Shown: positions 42,064 to 63,189 of the stretch, piece after piece | How positions within the stretch are numbered: position 1 is the stretch's first letter | How the letters are laid out: each line of letters begins with the position of its first letter | Assembly: GCA_009760855.2 (NCBI GenBank) | Contig: WPIO01000005.1 | Coordinates: 13,382,001 to 13,446,000 of the forward strand | DNA from: Cristatella mucedo | Lineage: Eukaryota > Bryozoa > Phylactolaemata > Cristatellidae | DNA: 64,000 bases | Reading direction: 5' to 3' | Position numbers and translations under genes: made by a program | Notes under the pieces: model-generated | The model's database searches: none | What the model was told of the DNA's origin: nothing | What the model saw: only the letters and a program-made list of their open reading frames with translations

Positions 42064-42250
42064 CATCACGTGGACTTCCGCTTCCCCTTCCGTGGGACGG
42101 TCACGTGGGTTGAACTCGTCTCGCCCGGCATCCGAAGCACCGACCCCGACCCAGACCCGAAGCTCGCTAGCGGCTTCGGGTCGCATTTCGCTTGCTCCGA
42201 TCGACTCGTCACACCAGCCGAGGCGACCAGCGCTGGGTGCGCCAGGCTAA
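42064..42250 (+). CDS. Candidate C-terminal exon of CNGB
   Basis: A strong acceptor (TTTTTGTTTCTGCAG) precedes it. The one-base start completes the phase-2 codon left at 36,944 (AG+C = Ser) and opens 61 codons rich in Ser, Pro and Ala before TAA. CNG beta C-termini are variable, so there is no homology test. Known family members have Arg rather than Ser after KKRA. Phase agreement alone has a one-in-three chance. Confidence 0.25.
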
Positions 42251-42730
42251 CCGATAACGCTCCCCGCCAAAGCAATAGAGTGGCGCTAGCCTCTTCTGTG
42301 AAAGGGCACTCGCCCGTACAAGTCGTCGTTTGTCACTGGTTCGACACGTCCAGGCGGTCACGTGGACGGCATAGCATGACGTTTCTATTTCACTGTTTGC
42401 TCAACTTTTTGTAGAAAGACAATTCGAAAGAATGCGAAACACGATGCTGCGACGACGGCTTCGAGCGCTATGCACGCAGAGGAGATAATCAGAGACTCGA
42501 GAGAGCGAACACCCAAGCTCGTACAGACCGTGGTGGAGGTACGGAGGGGGCGGGCCCTGCAAGGAGGACGCTCTAGAAGGAGGACTGGAGAAGGAATAGC
42601 AAGAAGATTCAAAATGAGCAAAATGAGCAAGACATGTGGACTGGGGCAGAGAGATGCATGGAGAGACAGAGGGAGACAAAGTGGCATGGAGAGACAGAGA
42701 GGCAGAGAGAATATGCATAGAGAAGCCATG

Positions 42731-42903
<173 letters not shown>

Positions 42904-42943
42904 CACACCGAGAGATAGACCGAGACAGAGGCACACAGAAAGA

Positions 42944-43203
42944 CAGTGGGTCCCTGCGATTCGTCCTTTATGTGCTTATGCATGCTGACACTGTGCATGC
43001 TGACGCTAACCACATTTGCATGCTGACCCTGTGCATGTCACCCCTAACCATGTTATTCATGTTGTTTGTTTATCAAGCATGATATTACTCACCATTCAAT
43101 TGCATTTCCCTTTGCAGCAAATGTAAAGCGTCTGGAGAGAGATTGAGTTCTCTGAGGGCGCTTTGTCAAGTGCATTAATATTATTGTTATTATTATTACT
43201 ATT
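42944..43203 (+). mobile_element. LINE-A 3' end inside a GA-rich tract
   Basis: Starts abruptly at GTGGGTCCCTGCGATTCGTC, the LINE-A 3' UTR. It runs through the hairpin (AAAGCGTC...GGGCGCTTT) and an ATT tail. GA-rich sequence resumes at once at 43,204. Confidence 0.9.
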
Positions 43204-43384
43204 AGAGGCAGAGAGAGAGGGACAGAGACAGCGACAGGGAGAGACAGAGAGACAGAAAGAAAAAGATGCAGAAATAGTCGGAGACACCAAGACGTAGAGA
43301 CAAAAGAAAGCAAAAAAGAGAGAGGGTAAAATATATAAATATCCAGTATAAACTGAACACACAATTTATTCAGGTAGTACACAT

Positions 43385-43525
43385 ATATGATTACACAAGT
43401 AATTCGTTTGCTAAGCACTCCAATGGAACTCAATCTCATTCTAGGCGCTCTACATATATAACGCGAGGCCTGCGACCTTTGTCGTTAGGAGGTGAGCGCC
43501 TTACCCCTGGGCCAAACCAGGGTGC
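43385..43525 (-). mobile_element. SINE-2 copy
   Basis: Complement of the hairpin tail (AGCACTCCAATGGAACTCAA, TCTAGGCGCT) and of the tRNA-like head (GGTGAGCGCCTTACCCCTGG). Diverged. Confidence 0.65.
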
Positions 43526-44170
43526 CTTCAAATAGATTCGCAGGTAAATACACACATCTGGAGCTGAATAAAAATTAGCTGGAGAGGGAACGTAGGGACG
43601 CAGGTTTGAGAGAGGGAAGAGAAAGAGAGCACAAAATTGGACAGCGAGTGCACAGGGAAACAGGACAAGCAGAACAAGGCGAGAGGCAGACGAGGTGGCG
43701 ATTAGAATGAAAAGTGGTGCTATTGAGAAAACGGATGCAAGCACGAGTAAAAAGCAGTCATGAAAAACTTTGAACTGCTACAGCTGAATTCGTGGAGGCA
43801 TCGGTGTGTTCCATGCGATTGTCAGAAAAGCAAGACCTGCTTGACGGTAGACATTGGCGAGATGAACGCGGCCAAATATACGGGTTCTGATTATATGAGC
43901 GCAACAAGGAGCAACTCGTGATGCAATGCCGTAAAAAAATGGTACATAAAAGGAAAATCGACGCGTAGTTGGCAGGCTTTCTATGTTGTCCAGAGCGAAT
44001 CGCTCGAACTTTCGTGCACAAAGCGAGCGACTGCGAGCTGACACCGTGCCCCTAGGTCGTTTCGGTTGAAAGACGCGACTCCCCTATTCCCACTTGGCTG
44101 AACTTCGACAGACGCGCGGGGTCGGCAGCGACGGCCGTTGACGGACGAGCGAACCAGCGTGGAGCGGTGA

Positions 44171-44288
44171 GGCTCGCCTCTGCTCTGCGGCATGCTCGCC
44201 TCTGCTCTGAGGCTCGCCTCTGCTCTGAGGCTCGCCTCTGCTCTGCGGCATGCTCGCCTCTGCTCTGAGGCTCGCCTCTGCTCTGCGG
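44171..44288 (+). repeat. 18/22-bp tandem repeat
   Basis: Six units of GGCTCGCCTCTGCTCTGA/C, two of them extended to 22 bp by a GGCATG start. They fall into a higher-order pattern of 18-22-18. Confidence 0.92.
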
Positions 44289-44320
44289 CCTGCGCGCCGC
44301 GAGTTGCACGTCGCCAGGCC

Positions 44321-44349
44321 AGCTGTACCGCGGCTACCGCGGTACAGCT
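44321..44349. repeat. 13-bp perfect inverted repeat
   Basis: AGCTGTACCGCGG, spacer CTA, then its exact complement. It could form a GC-rich hairpin 32 nt after the tandem repeat. Confidence 0.95.
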
Positions 44350-45064
44350 CCGTTCGCCGAGCTTGCGGACAAAATTCTCGGCATGCAGATATTCTTCTGC
44401 CGCAGGAAGCCTTAAAACGCTCGAATTCAGCAGTTTTCACAGTCAGCGGCTTTGGAGAGGAGGAGGCCACCTCTTTGCAACCGCTACTAGCCGGCTCGCA
44501 GCCGGCCGCCAGGTCCAAGTCAGCGTTAGCCGGGTACGCGGTCCCGGTGCGTCGGCTCTTGAGAAGTGAACGTCGTCAGCTGTCGCCGCCGCCGCAGCGG
44601 ACGGAGCTCGTCGAGGCCGCGACTCGACTCGACCTGACTCGTCGCTGATGCTGAGGCGCCTGCCTCAAGGGGGCTCGCTCGCGCAGACGACCTGCCGTGC
44701 AGCCGGCTGAGGGTCGCCGTCTCTGGGCGGGTCACAGTACACAGAGTACTCTGAGGGGGCTCGTTGAGAGCAGCTGCTGTTAGGCGGGCGAATCTTGAAG
44801 TCTCGCTCAGCACGTATCGGCGCGAACCTCAGCACGCACGTTCACAAAGCTTAATACTTCATCTATATGCCCTATGTGAACGTTCATTACGTCGCCGCGG
44901 TTGAGTCGGATTGATGGAAACGTGGGCGCGGTTACGGCCATATGGCGGCACAGGCGGTACGGCGGCTGCAGCCGGAGAGCGTGGAGAGCGCGAGGAGTGT
45001 GAGCTGGCCGCTCTTGCTCAGGAAACATCCGAGTTTGCATTCAAAGAAAAGCAAATACAGATTG

Positions 45065-45205
45065 GCTGATTCAACTGCCTTGTTTTATATAGCGGCGTAT
45101 GAGCCTTGGCAGCCGTCACTCCTGCTCGCAGCGGGTAATAGAGGATTGCATTCTCTTCAGGACTCGAACCCGCGACCTGGGTTATGTTTTTGTTAACGCG
45201 GGGCT
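45065..45205 (-). mobile_element. SINE-1 copy
   Basis: Complement of GGCAGTTGAATCAGCC, of the body and of the B box (GGACTCGAACCCGCGACCT on the + strand). The head is only partly preserved. Confidence 0.75.
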
Positions 45206-45842
45206 TTGGTAATTTGAAAACACTTACCCTTGTTTGGGCACTTGCTCTTGACAAAGATATCGAGGAGCTATTGACTACGTGTAAAACCATCCATAAATAA
45301 AGCAATTAGTGGCCGCTACCTCGAACAGTGAAAGGTGGGCATAATATGCTAACCTTAATTTTGAGACTTTCGGATGCTTAGCTTGTTAACTTGACTAGTC
45401 ATCTATTCCAATCGCTCAGCGTCGGCTATAAAATCCATCTACGTGACTTCCGTGTTCATGTCTTCATTCGGACTCGCCTAACGGATATTACAAACGCGGT
45501 GTGATGCATCCACGTCCGGTCAGAACTAGGCAGCAAACACAGCGCTCGTAACGGTGCTAGTCTCAACCAACGCGCTACAAGGACTGATGATGTCAGAAAC
45601 TTGTATCTAGCCACGGAACGCGCTCTTATCTTACCACATTAACATCCGTATTCATAGTCCGTATTCATTTATAATGTAGACCAGTCTATTTGCCGGCATC
45701 GGACGGTTACCGGCGTTCAACGGCAGCCAAGACGTACACCAACGGCTCTCCGGCCTAGAGCTGAAATCAGCTCCAATGCCAATGCCAAATCCTGAATCAC
45801 AGCTGTCCGCCTCTCTCATGGCGCGGGCTTGTTATAATTCAT
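45206..45842. other. Intergenic, nothing recognised
   Basis: No gene or clear element. Confidence 0.4.
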
Positions 45843-45957
45843 TATATATAATTCATTTATGTAGCGCCCCAAGAGAACTTAATCTCTATTCAAGCGCTTC
45901 ATGTATGCCTCGGGGCTCGAGCCCACGACCTCAGTCAGACCTTGGTCGGGGCGTTAT
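45843..45957 (-). mobile_element. SINE-2 copy
   Basis: Contains GCGCCCCAAGAGAACTTAAT and TCTATTCAAGCGC (hairpin tail in complement), the complement of the B box (GGGGCTCGAGCCC) and CCTTGGTCGGGGCG of the head. Confidence 0.85.
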
Positions 45958-46274
45958 TATACTGCAACGGCAAATGACTATCGCATAATCGCGAATAATG
46001 CTTACAAGGGCCTACAAATGAAAACTTGTTTCAGTTATTTTCAAATTGATATTGAATTCAAGTAAATTTTAAAGTGCTCTTTCAGAATCTGTAAGTAACT
46101 CTATTTGACCCAGCACGTCAGAATTTTTAACAATTTGCGTTTTTATTTTACAACACTTTCCCATTCAGTACAATAGCTTTTTACACTTGTTTAATGACAC
46201 TATAATCTGGCTTAAATACAGTTTAAACATACGTCTTCCTTCATTTGAGCAAATATGTTTAAACTGCCTCTTCC

Positions 46275-49145
46275 TCGACTTTCTGCTACATAACATTGCT
46301 GAAATTCGGGCTTGTGTAGGCAAGGATACCACGTCTAAGCTGGTCGATGCATTTGTGACATCCCGTCTTGACTTCTGTAACTTACTGCTTGCTGGCCTAC
46401 CGGCATGGACAATCAGGCGATTACAGCTGGTGCAAAACTCGGCAGCCAGGCTTGTCTGTCGTGAGCGTCGCAGTTGCCACATCACACCACTTCTCGCCGA
46501 CCTGCACTGGCTACCAGTCAGAAAAAGCATCGATTTCAAGGTTCTGTCCCTCACTTTCAGGTCCCTTCATTCTTTGACTCCAGCCTACCTATCAGATATA
46601 CTGCCCTACCAGGCTAAGCATTGTACTACTCGCTTTTCGGAATCTAACTGTTACTTATACCTCGTACAAACCTCAAATCCTTTGGAGGACGTGCCTTTAG
46701 TTCGCATGCTCCCAAAGCCTGGAACTCACTCCCAACTTGCGTCACGACATCCCCTGACTTGACCACAAGAACGTCGTTTCGAGAAATCGGGGTCTCAGGC
46801 AGACCTAGTCAATTTTAAAGACTTCCTTCGAGTTTACACCCGAAAGCTTAAAAAAGCCAGGGTTTCTTTTTTCATTAGAAATCTGAATTCCTGCCAGTCG
46901 GACACTAAACAGATTTACAAAACAGTAAACCATTTACTGGCCCATGCTGTCAGGTCTGACTCCCCAGATATTAAGGGCTCAGCCGAAAAGTTTTCAGCCT
47001 TCATTAATGAAAAAATTGTGCACATTTGTGCCTCCATTAAGCCCCCTCCAACCAAAGCAATCGCGGTTCCTCAACCTGTGACTTTTCTTAGAAGGTTCTC
47101 CGATGTTTCTGCCTGTGATGTGGCTGCCTTAGTAAGGTCTAGCAAAAAGAGCTCGTCTCCTGAAGACCCTATACCTTCAACTCTGTGATCTTCACTTGCA
47201 GACCAACTTAGCCCTCCCATAACCAACATTTTTCATGCTTCTTTGGGAAAAGGGGTCGTCCCCAAGTCCTTCAAATCGGCAATCGTTAGACCTATTCTAA
47301 AAAAGCCTGGATTAGACACAGAGGTCCTAGCAAGCTATCGTCCAGTTTCCCTTCTTCCGTTCTTATCAAAGATTCTTGAAAAAACTGTTGCTAAGCAGCT
47401 AGTTGAACATATTGAAAATAATAGAATGTCAGAAACATTTCAGTCAGGGTTCAAGAGGCAGCACTCTACTGAAACTGCTCTCCTCCGTGTTAACAATGAC
47501 ATTCTACGTGGCAACGACGACGGGAATGTCACTGCCCTAACTCTGCTAGATCTGTCTGTTTGCTGCCTTCGACACTGTTGATCACGAAGTTCTGCTTGAA
47601 CGATTGATAACAACGATCGGTCTGGCAGACGAAGCACTGGCGTGGTTTAAATCATACTTGTCTGATCGAGTTCAATCCGTGTCGTGTGGGGGTCAGGTCT
47701 CAGACATGAGAAGGGTCACCTGTGGAGTCCCTCAAGGGTCTGTACTCGGTCCTTTGCTGTTCTCCATTTATACACAACCTCTGGGAAAAGTGATTAAGGC
47801 CCATCGAATAGGATATCACTTCTATGCTGACGATACTCAGTTGTATTTGTCATTTAAACCGTCGGAATCTGCTGCAGCAACTGAGAAACTGAATGCTTGC
47901 CTTGCCGATATTCGATCCTGGATGTCGGAAAACTTCCTGAAATTAAATGACGATAAAACCGAACTGCTTCTCATAGGACACCCTAAGCGTGTGACTGGAT
48001 TAAAAGGCTTTGCTGTTCTAATAGGTGATGCTATTGTGCGACCTTCAGTACGTGCTCGTAATCTAGGTGTCGTGTTCGACAGCTGCCTAGGTTTCAATAG
48101 CTTCTTTCAGAAGACTGCCTCTAGAGCTAGCCATCACATCCGATCCCTATCCAAGATTAGAAGCTGTCTCCCACAGTGGCTTGTAAAACATTCAACTAGC
48201 TCCTTAGTTCTGTCTCGGCTTGATTATTGTAATTCTTTTTTGGCTGGGCTGCCAAAGAAAGCTATTATGCCACTACAGCGGACTATGAATATGGCTGCAA
48301 GGTTGGTCTTCAAGTCCCAGCGGTTTGAGCACGTGTCACCTCTGTTGAAAGAGCTAGGATGGTTGCCGGTTGAGCAAAGGATACAGAGGAAAGTTCTTAC
48401 GCTGACCCACAAGGCCCGCCACGGCTTGGCTCCTTCGTACCTAGCTGAACTGCTGCATCAGTTTCAGCCTGTTCGCGCCCTCAGGTCCTGTGTGGACAAT
48501 AAATTAGCTGTCCCATTCCTCCGCTTAAAGACCGTTGGCGACAGAAGCTTTAGCTCTGCAGGTCCTAGACTGAGGAACTCGCTTCCAAAATTCTTACGCA
48601 ACGACATCTACTCTCCAACTGCCGACTATGGCACATCTTTTTCAGTGGTCCTGAACTGCTACTTCTATGCTACTCACTACCTCAACTGCTCTCCTGACTC
48701 AGCTATGCTATCCACTTTCTCTTTGTTGCGTGAGACGAAGTCTGTTGGCTACCGAATGCGTACCGAAAGCCGCTTAGGCTGTGAGTGCGGTATACAAAAC
48801 TCTCCTGCGTAACACCCACATGGTCTTTATGACTTTGTGGAGTTACTGACGGAGATACATTACATTCAAAAAGAAATTTAAAATGCACCTATTTATGACA
48901 GCATTTAGTGGGTCCCTGTGATTCGTCCTTCATGTGCTTATGCGTGCTGACACTGTTGCATGCTGCCACTGACCACACTTGCATGCTGAATCTGTGCATG
49001 TCACCCCTAACCACGTTATTCATGTTGTTTATTGATCATGCCAATACTCACAATTCAATCGCGTTTCCCTTTGCAGCATATGTGAAGCTCCTAGAAAGAG
49101 ATTGAGTTTTCTAAGGGCGCTGTATAAGTGCATTATTATTATTTT
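46275..49145 (+). mobile_element. LINE-A copy split by a LINE-B insertion
   Basis: LINE-A coding C-terminus runs from 46,275 to TTGACCACA at 46,768. It resumes at about 48,869 (TTCAAAAAGAAATTTAAAA) with the 3' UTR, hairpin and ATT tail. In uninterrupted LINE-A the two pieces are contiguous (GACCACATTTAAAAGAAAC). Confidence 0.9.
46769..48868 (+). mobile_element. LINE-B copy with most complete reverse transcriptase
   Basis: About 2.1 kb of ORF2. A pre-RT region (LKKARVSFFIRNLNSC) is followed by [51 protein letters not shown] with intact [15 protein letters not shown], and the C-terminal [13 protein letters not shown]. The 3' end is an ATTAC-type tail. A TGA at 47,186 and a 4-nt insertion at about 47,556 break the frame. 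From 47,604 to 48,812 it is open (402 codons). The endonuclease part is absent (5' truncation). Confidence 0.93.
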
Positions 49146-49619
49146 TATTGTTAACTCTAACCCAGTCATTTTTATGTAAACTGTGTGCCCTTTGAACAAT
49201 TCTCTAATATGTGGACCAGAAAAAAGCCAGCTTTCATTTTTGCCTCGCTAATTGTAGGACACTTTTCTGGTAAGTACTTAAAAGGATCATCTTTTTGGTT
49301 CAGACCTTAGCATAGTTGTACATTAATCCAAGCTCCGTTTGTTTAACTAGACCTTAGGTGTTGCTGCAGTAGACTAGTGAATCCTTCATCCAAAAGTACG
49401 GAAGAAACTCTTTTTCACGATGTCTGTGCCACAAAAATGTAGTACCAAGCGCAAGAAAGTTTCTCTCTTTATTCTAGAACCGAGAGTTCACCGGCCTCTT
49501 TGAGCAGGTCAAGGTCTCTCACTATGTCATCAAGATCAGATTGTGTCATTAGTTTAGACTTTAGAACGTCAAAAGCAACATAGTTGTCATCAAAGCCACC
49601 TTAACAGCCGTTCGTGTAC

Positions 49620-51042
49620 GTGTCTGGTTTGCAACTCCGCGAAGCCACGAAACCTTTTATGAGCGGTGCTACGCAGGAGAGCACTTCCTGGAGCGAAACT
49701 AAAACCCTGCGAGGGACTTCTTTCGCATTCGCTAGCAAACAGCCGTCATCTCACTTAACACAGCAACGTGAAAGGCTGAGTCAAAATGATGGGGAAATAG
49801 GTGAGTAGCATAGAAAAATTGTAGCACACTGATAAAAAGCCGCTGCTAAAGTATGCGGCAGGGGTTGAGGTAGTGAGTAGCTTGGAAGTAGCAGCTCAGG
49901 ACCGCTGGAAAGGAAGAACCATAGTCGGCGGCAGCAGGAGAGTAGCTGTTGTTGCGTAAGAATTGCGGCAGAGTTCCACAGTCCACGACCTGCAGAGCTA
50001 AAGCTTCTGTCGCCAACGGTCTTTAAGCGGAGGAATGGAACAGCTAATCTATTGTCCACTGAGAGCTCGAACAGGCTAAAACTGGTGCAGCAGTTCAGCT
50101 AGGTATGGAGGAGCCAAGCCATGGCGGGCTTTGTGGGTCAGCGTAAGATCGTTGCTCTGTATACGTTGCTCAACCGACATCCATCCTAGCTCTTTTAGCA
50201 AAGGAGACACGTTCTCAAACCTCTGGGACTTGAAGACTAGCCTTCGAGTAATATTCATAGTCAGCTGCAGTGATCTAATTGCTTTCTTTGGTAGCCCAGC
50301 CAAAAGGGAATTACAGTAATTAAGCCGAGACAGAACTAAGGAGCTAGGTAAATTTTTTACAAACCACTGTGGAAGACAGCCCCTAATCTTGGATAGGGAT
50401 CGGACGTGATGGCTAGCTGTAGGAGCAGTCTTCTGAATGAATCTTTTAAAATTTAGGCAGCTATCAAAAACGACACCTAAATTTCGAGCACGTAGTGATG
50501 GTCGCACAACAGCATCACTTATTAGAAGAGTGAAGCGTTTGAATTCAACCACGCGCTTAGGGTGTCCTATGAGAAGCAGTTCGGTTTTATCGTCATTTAG
50601 TTTCAAGAAGTTTACCGACATCCAGGATCGAATATCGGCAAGGCAAGCATTCAGTTTCTCAGTTGCTGCAGCAGATTCCGACGGTTTAAATGACAAATAC
50701 AACTGAGTATCGTCAGCATAGAAGTGATATCCTATTCCATGGGCCTTAATCACTTTTCCCAGAGGTTGTGTATAAATGGAGAACAGCAAGGGACCGAGGA
50801 CGGACCCTTGAGGGACTCCACAGCTGACCGGTCTCGTGTGTTAGACCTGACCCCCATACGACACGGATTGAACACGATCAGACAAGTACGATTTCAACCA
50901 ATACCAGTGCTTCGTCTGCCAGAGCGATCGTTGTTCTCAATCGTTTAAGCAGAACATCGTGATCAATGGTTTCGAAGGCAGCTGACAGATCTAGCAGAGC
51001 TAGGGCAGTGACATTCCCGTCATCGTTGCCACGTAGAATTTA
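49620..51042 (-). mobile_element. LINE-B copy, inverted
   Basis: In complement it carries [11 protein letters not shown] and a 237-codon open stretch (50,076-50,789) very like 47.8-48.5 kb. The 3' part at 49,620-49,800 is diverged and rearranged. It is 5' truncated near the TALTLLDLS region at 51,042. Confidence 0.9.
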
Positions 51043-51181
51043 ATTGTGGTGGCTTAAGCAAGAAATTGAAAATCGAACACAGAGTAAGACACACAAAGAA
51101 AGGCAAAATGAAAATAAATGAGTGTATGAAAAATATGAGATCGAGCAAGGCTATATAGGTATGTGAACGTATCGTGTGTAT

Positions 51182-51373
<192 letters not shown>

Positions 51374-51374
51374 T

Positions 51375-51845
51375 TCATTTGTACAGCCTCTATGAGAAAT
51401 TAATCTCTGTTCAGGTGCTTCACAAATAATACTCAGAATAATATATATTATGTAACACCCTCGGAGAGCTGAATATTTTTCTGGGCACTTCAAGGTGTAG
51501 TTTTGTAGAAAGCATTTCCAAATTTTGTGGTAACATCCGCAAGCAGCAGGCACAGTGTAAGCACGAGCATGCACACGAAGGATGAGTCTCAAAGACCCAG
51601 CACCAAGTGCTGTAATTAACAGGTGCGTTTTAAGCTTTTTTTAATGTCGTCATGACAGGGAACGTTGTGACTTCCGTCGTTAGTGACTTCCAGGCTTTGG
51701 GAGCATAGGAACCAAAGGTATGGTTTTCCATGAGGAGTAGTTCTGAGGCTACGGAGCTAGAGCCCACGACCTCGGTCATCAAATATATTCACTTTGACTT
51801 TGATTCGAGGGGAGCAGCTTAACCACCGTGCCAAACTAGCGCGGC
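51375..51845 (-). mobile_element. SINE-2 split by a LINE-A 3' end
   Basis: The SINE-2 tail (GAGAAATTAATCTCTGTTCA) is at 51,375-51,430 and the head (GGAGCTAGAGCCCACGACCT, then the complement of an A-box-like stretch) at 51,746-51,845. Between them, 51,448-51,745 follows the complement of LINE-A, from the hairpin remnant to GACTTCCAGGCTTTGGGAGC. The nesting is inferred from order; both are diverged. Confidence 0.55.
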
Positions 51846-52474
51846 ATAGACACAGCTGTCTGCGGTCATGTGACGATCGAGGGCGTCTGCTCAGCGGACA
51901 GGGTGCCTGTCGCCGGGAGGAGGGTTATGCGGTCAACTAACATTGATGGGCATTCAGAAGAGTGAGTAGGCAGATTCTGGCTTCGGCGACGTCTGGCAGG
52001 CCGAGGTTCAGTCGGCTGCCAGCAAAAATGGGATGCCTGTTGGTCATTCGGTCGCCAACGGAAGCGTCCGACATACCCCCTGACCCTTTAACCAGCTTTC
52101 GAGAACTTCTGATTAATTTAACAGGCTAAATATTATTTTATTAAACATAGCTAGAAATGTTTCGTCCATATCGGCTCACTTTGTTCCTGGAAAAAGCGAG
52201 CACGGCAGAAACGGTGCGGATTGCACGGTACCAATCGCGTGAGGGTGGGAGGGGCGGAACTAGAACACACCAAATCTTGCCTTTCGGCCTTGGTAGCTTA
52301 CAAAAAATTCATTTCAATGGTTTATGTTTTAATTTTTGTATTTGTTCTATTTCATTAATGCATTTTATTCTGCGATATCATGTGTTCGATGACTTCAACG
52401 ACATCCGCGATCGGGCTCTGGAATGGTAACCGGCTGGGTACCATAGACGCTTCCGGTGGCTCGGCGGCCGTACC
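51846..52474. other. Upstream region of TTC8
   Basis: No coding sequence recognised. The last 300 nt precede the TTC8 start codon and include an X-box-like palindrome. No TATA box is obvious at a fitting distance. Confidence 0.45.
52424..52443. promoter_or_regulatory. X-box-like palindrome upstream of TTC8
   Basis: TGGTAACC, spacer GGCT, then GGGTACCA. The first half contains GTAACC, fitting the RFX half-site GTNRCC. The complement of the second (GTACCC) misses by one base. The spacer is 4 nt, against the usual 0-3. It lies 31 nt before the ATG; ciliary genes often carry RFX sites close upstream. Confidence 0.3.
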
Positions 52475-61668
<9,194 letters not shown>

Positions 61669-62689
61669 GTGAGCAGCGCCCACACACATGAGCTGCCTCA
61701 TCATGAGACACCGGCTTTGCTGTGTGCTTCCTTCGCCTGACACACTCGGTGACATGCCTAGTATTCAAGCCATGAACTGACTGCCTCTTGTTACCGGCGG
61801 CATCGGGTGGCATACGTGGTGCTTCTGAACTTCTTCTTCTTCACTTCTGAAGCATGATGACGATGCACAAAAGTACACACAAGTAGAGGTAGACTATCAA
61901 GTAATCTAGAAAATGCACCAAATGCTTCCATTTTATGGCTGTTAATGACCATTCTCACTGCGGAATATACAGGAGTGAGTGTCGAATACGCACACCAGTC
62001 TCTTCGACTGCACTGGGTTACAAACTAAAGACTGTGTAAACAAGCTCAGTGTTTTAGTATGCTTGCTAGGCCCATATTAGAAATGCGTTATTATTTATGC
62101 ATATTTGTGGTTTTTATATTCTTAGCTAGCTCATGTACACGACTATGGGACTGTCAATATTCTGCTCCAATAATTCGGAAGTATTTCAGGAAAATGAAGG
62201 CAATGACTCATGTAAGTGCTGTGACTTGTCGCGACAGGCCAGGCGAAGTCCAGAAAACCAATGCTTTCCAGAATCTTGTTTCTTCGACGAGTAAACATGC
62301 AGCTCTTTAAAAACAGGCATTCACCGATCCATCGATAGCATTCAGACGAGTTATGACATAGAGATACTTCACTAAGTAGCCAAATAAGGGAAAGGCAGAG
62401 AACCTAATGGGTTCAGTGGCCTCATAATTGCAGTAACTATTTATTTTATAAATCAACCCGTTAAAACCAGTGTTTGTTCCTCGCGGAAGCACTTCAAAGC
62501 GTCTCGGAGAGAGCTGTACAGGACTGCCAACTCTAATCGCTGCAAAGCATCCGAAGAGCTTCACAAGACTATAATTTCACTATCCTATTTAAACGATCCG
62601 GCTTGCAGGTGGGAAGTATCTGTTAATAAGTTTCTGCTCAAAATGGGACTAGGACTACGATCTTCAAAAGCTTTACAGGATACTACTCA
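61669..62689. other. TTC8 intron 7, first part
   Basis: No sequence like the next expected TTC8 residues (GQLFNNLGLCCFY region) is present, so the intron runs on. Confidence 0.5.
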
Positions 62690-62985
62690 GCTATTTTCTT
62701 ACGCAAGGACAACTACTCTCCTGCTGCCGACTGTGGCTCATCCTTTCCAGTGGTCCTGAGCTACTACTTCCACACTACTCACTACCTCAACTGCTCTCCT
62801 GACTCTGCTATGCTTCCCAGTTTCTCCTTGTCGCGTGAGACGAAGTCTGTTGGCTACCGAATGCATACCGAAAGTCGCTTAGGCTGTGAGTGCACTATAC
62901 AAACTCTCCAGCGTAACACCTGCATAGTCTTTATGGCTTTGTGGAGTTACAGATGGAGATATATAACTTTACATTACATGATTTA
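62690..62985 (+). mobile_element. LINE-B 3' end in TTC8 intron 7
   Basis: Short 5'-truncated copy: TTCTTACGCAAGGACAACTA, then [18 protein letters not shown] and the usual 3' end with ATTAC-like tail. Confidence 0.9.
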
Positions 62986-63189
62986 GGCATGCCTTTCATT
63001 AATGCAAAGGACTTCTAGCATGAGCTATCCCCACCTATCTGGACCACGTGGAACAGCGCTGAGGGTTCCTAGTCGCTGACTACAGCAGACATAACGGTTG
63101 CAGCTCCACACCGAAGTGCAATCAAAATACATGCACGTGCGCTCAGATTTTATTTAGGCAGGATATCGGGATTCTGCTAAAGAATGAAG

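Larger units (their letters stand above)
43526..45064. other. GC-rich region, no recognised gene
   Basis: CpG-rich from about 44,050 to 45,040 with tandem and inverted repeats. An ATG at 44,942 opens an 84-codon frame (MAAQAVRRLQPESV...) whose second half is SINE-1 sequence. It may mark a promoter or first exon of an unrecognised transcript, but nothing decides this. Confidence 0.3.

Noticed and set aside
44084-44648. Overlapping ORFs of 125-144 codons on both strands
   Set aside because: Caused by the GC-rich tandem repeat; several frames are equally open and none resembles a protein.
47243-48812. Host gene for a reverse transcriptase
   Set aside because: It is a LINE-B copy with a stop, a frameshift, a repeat tail and several relatives in the window.
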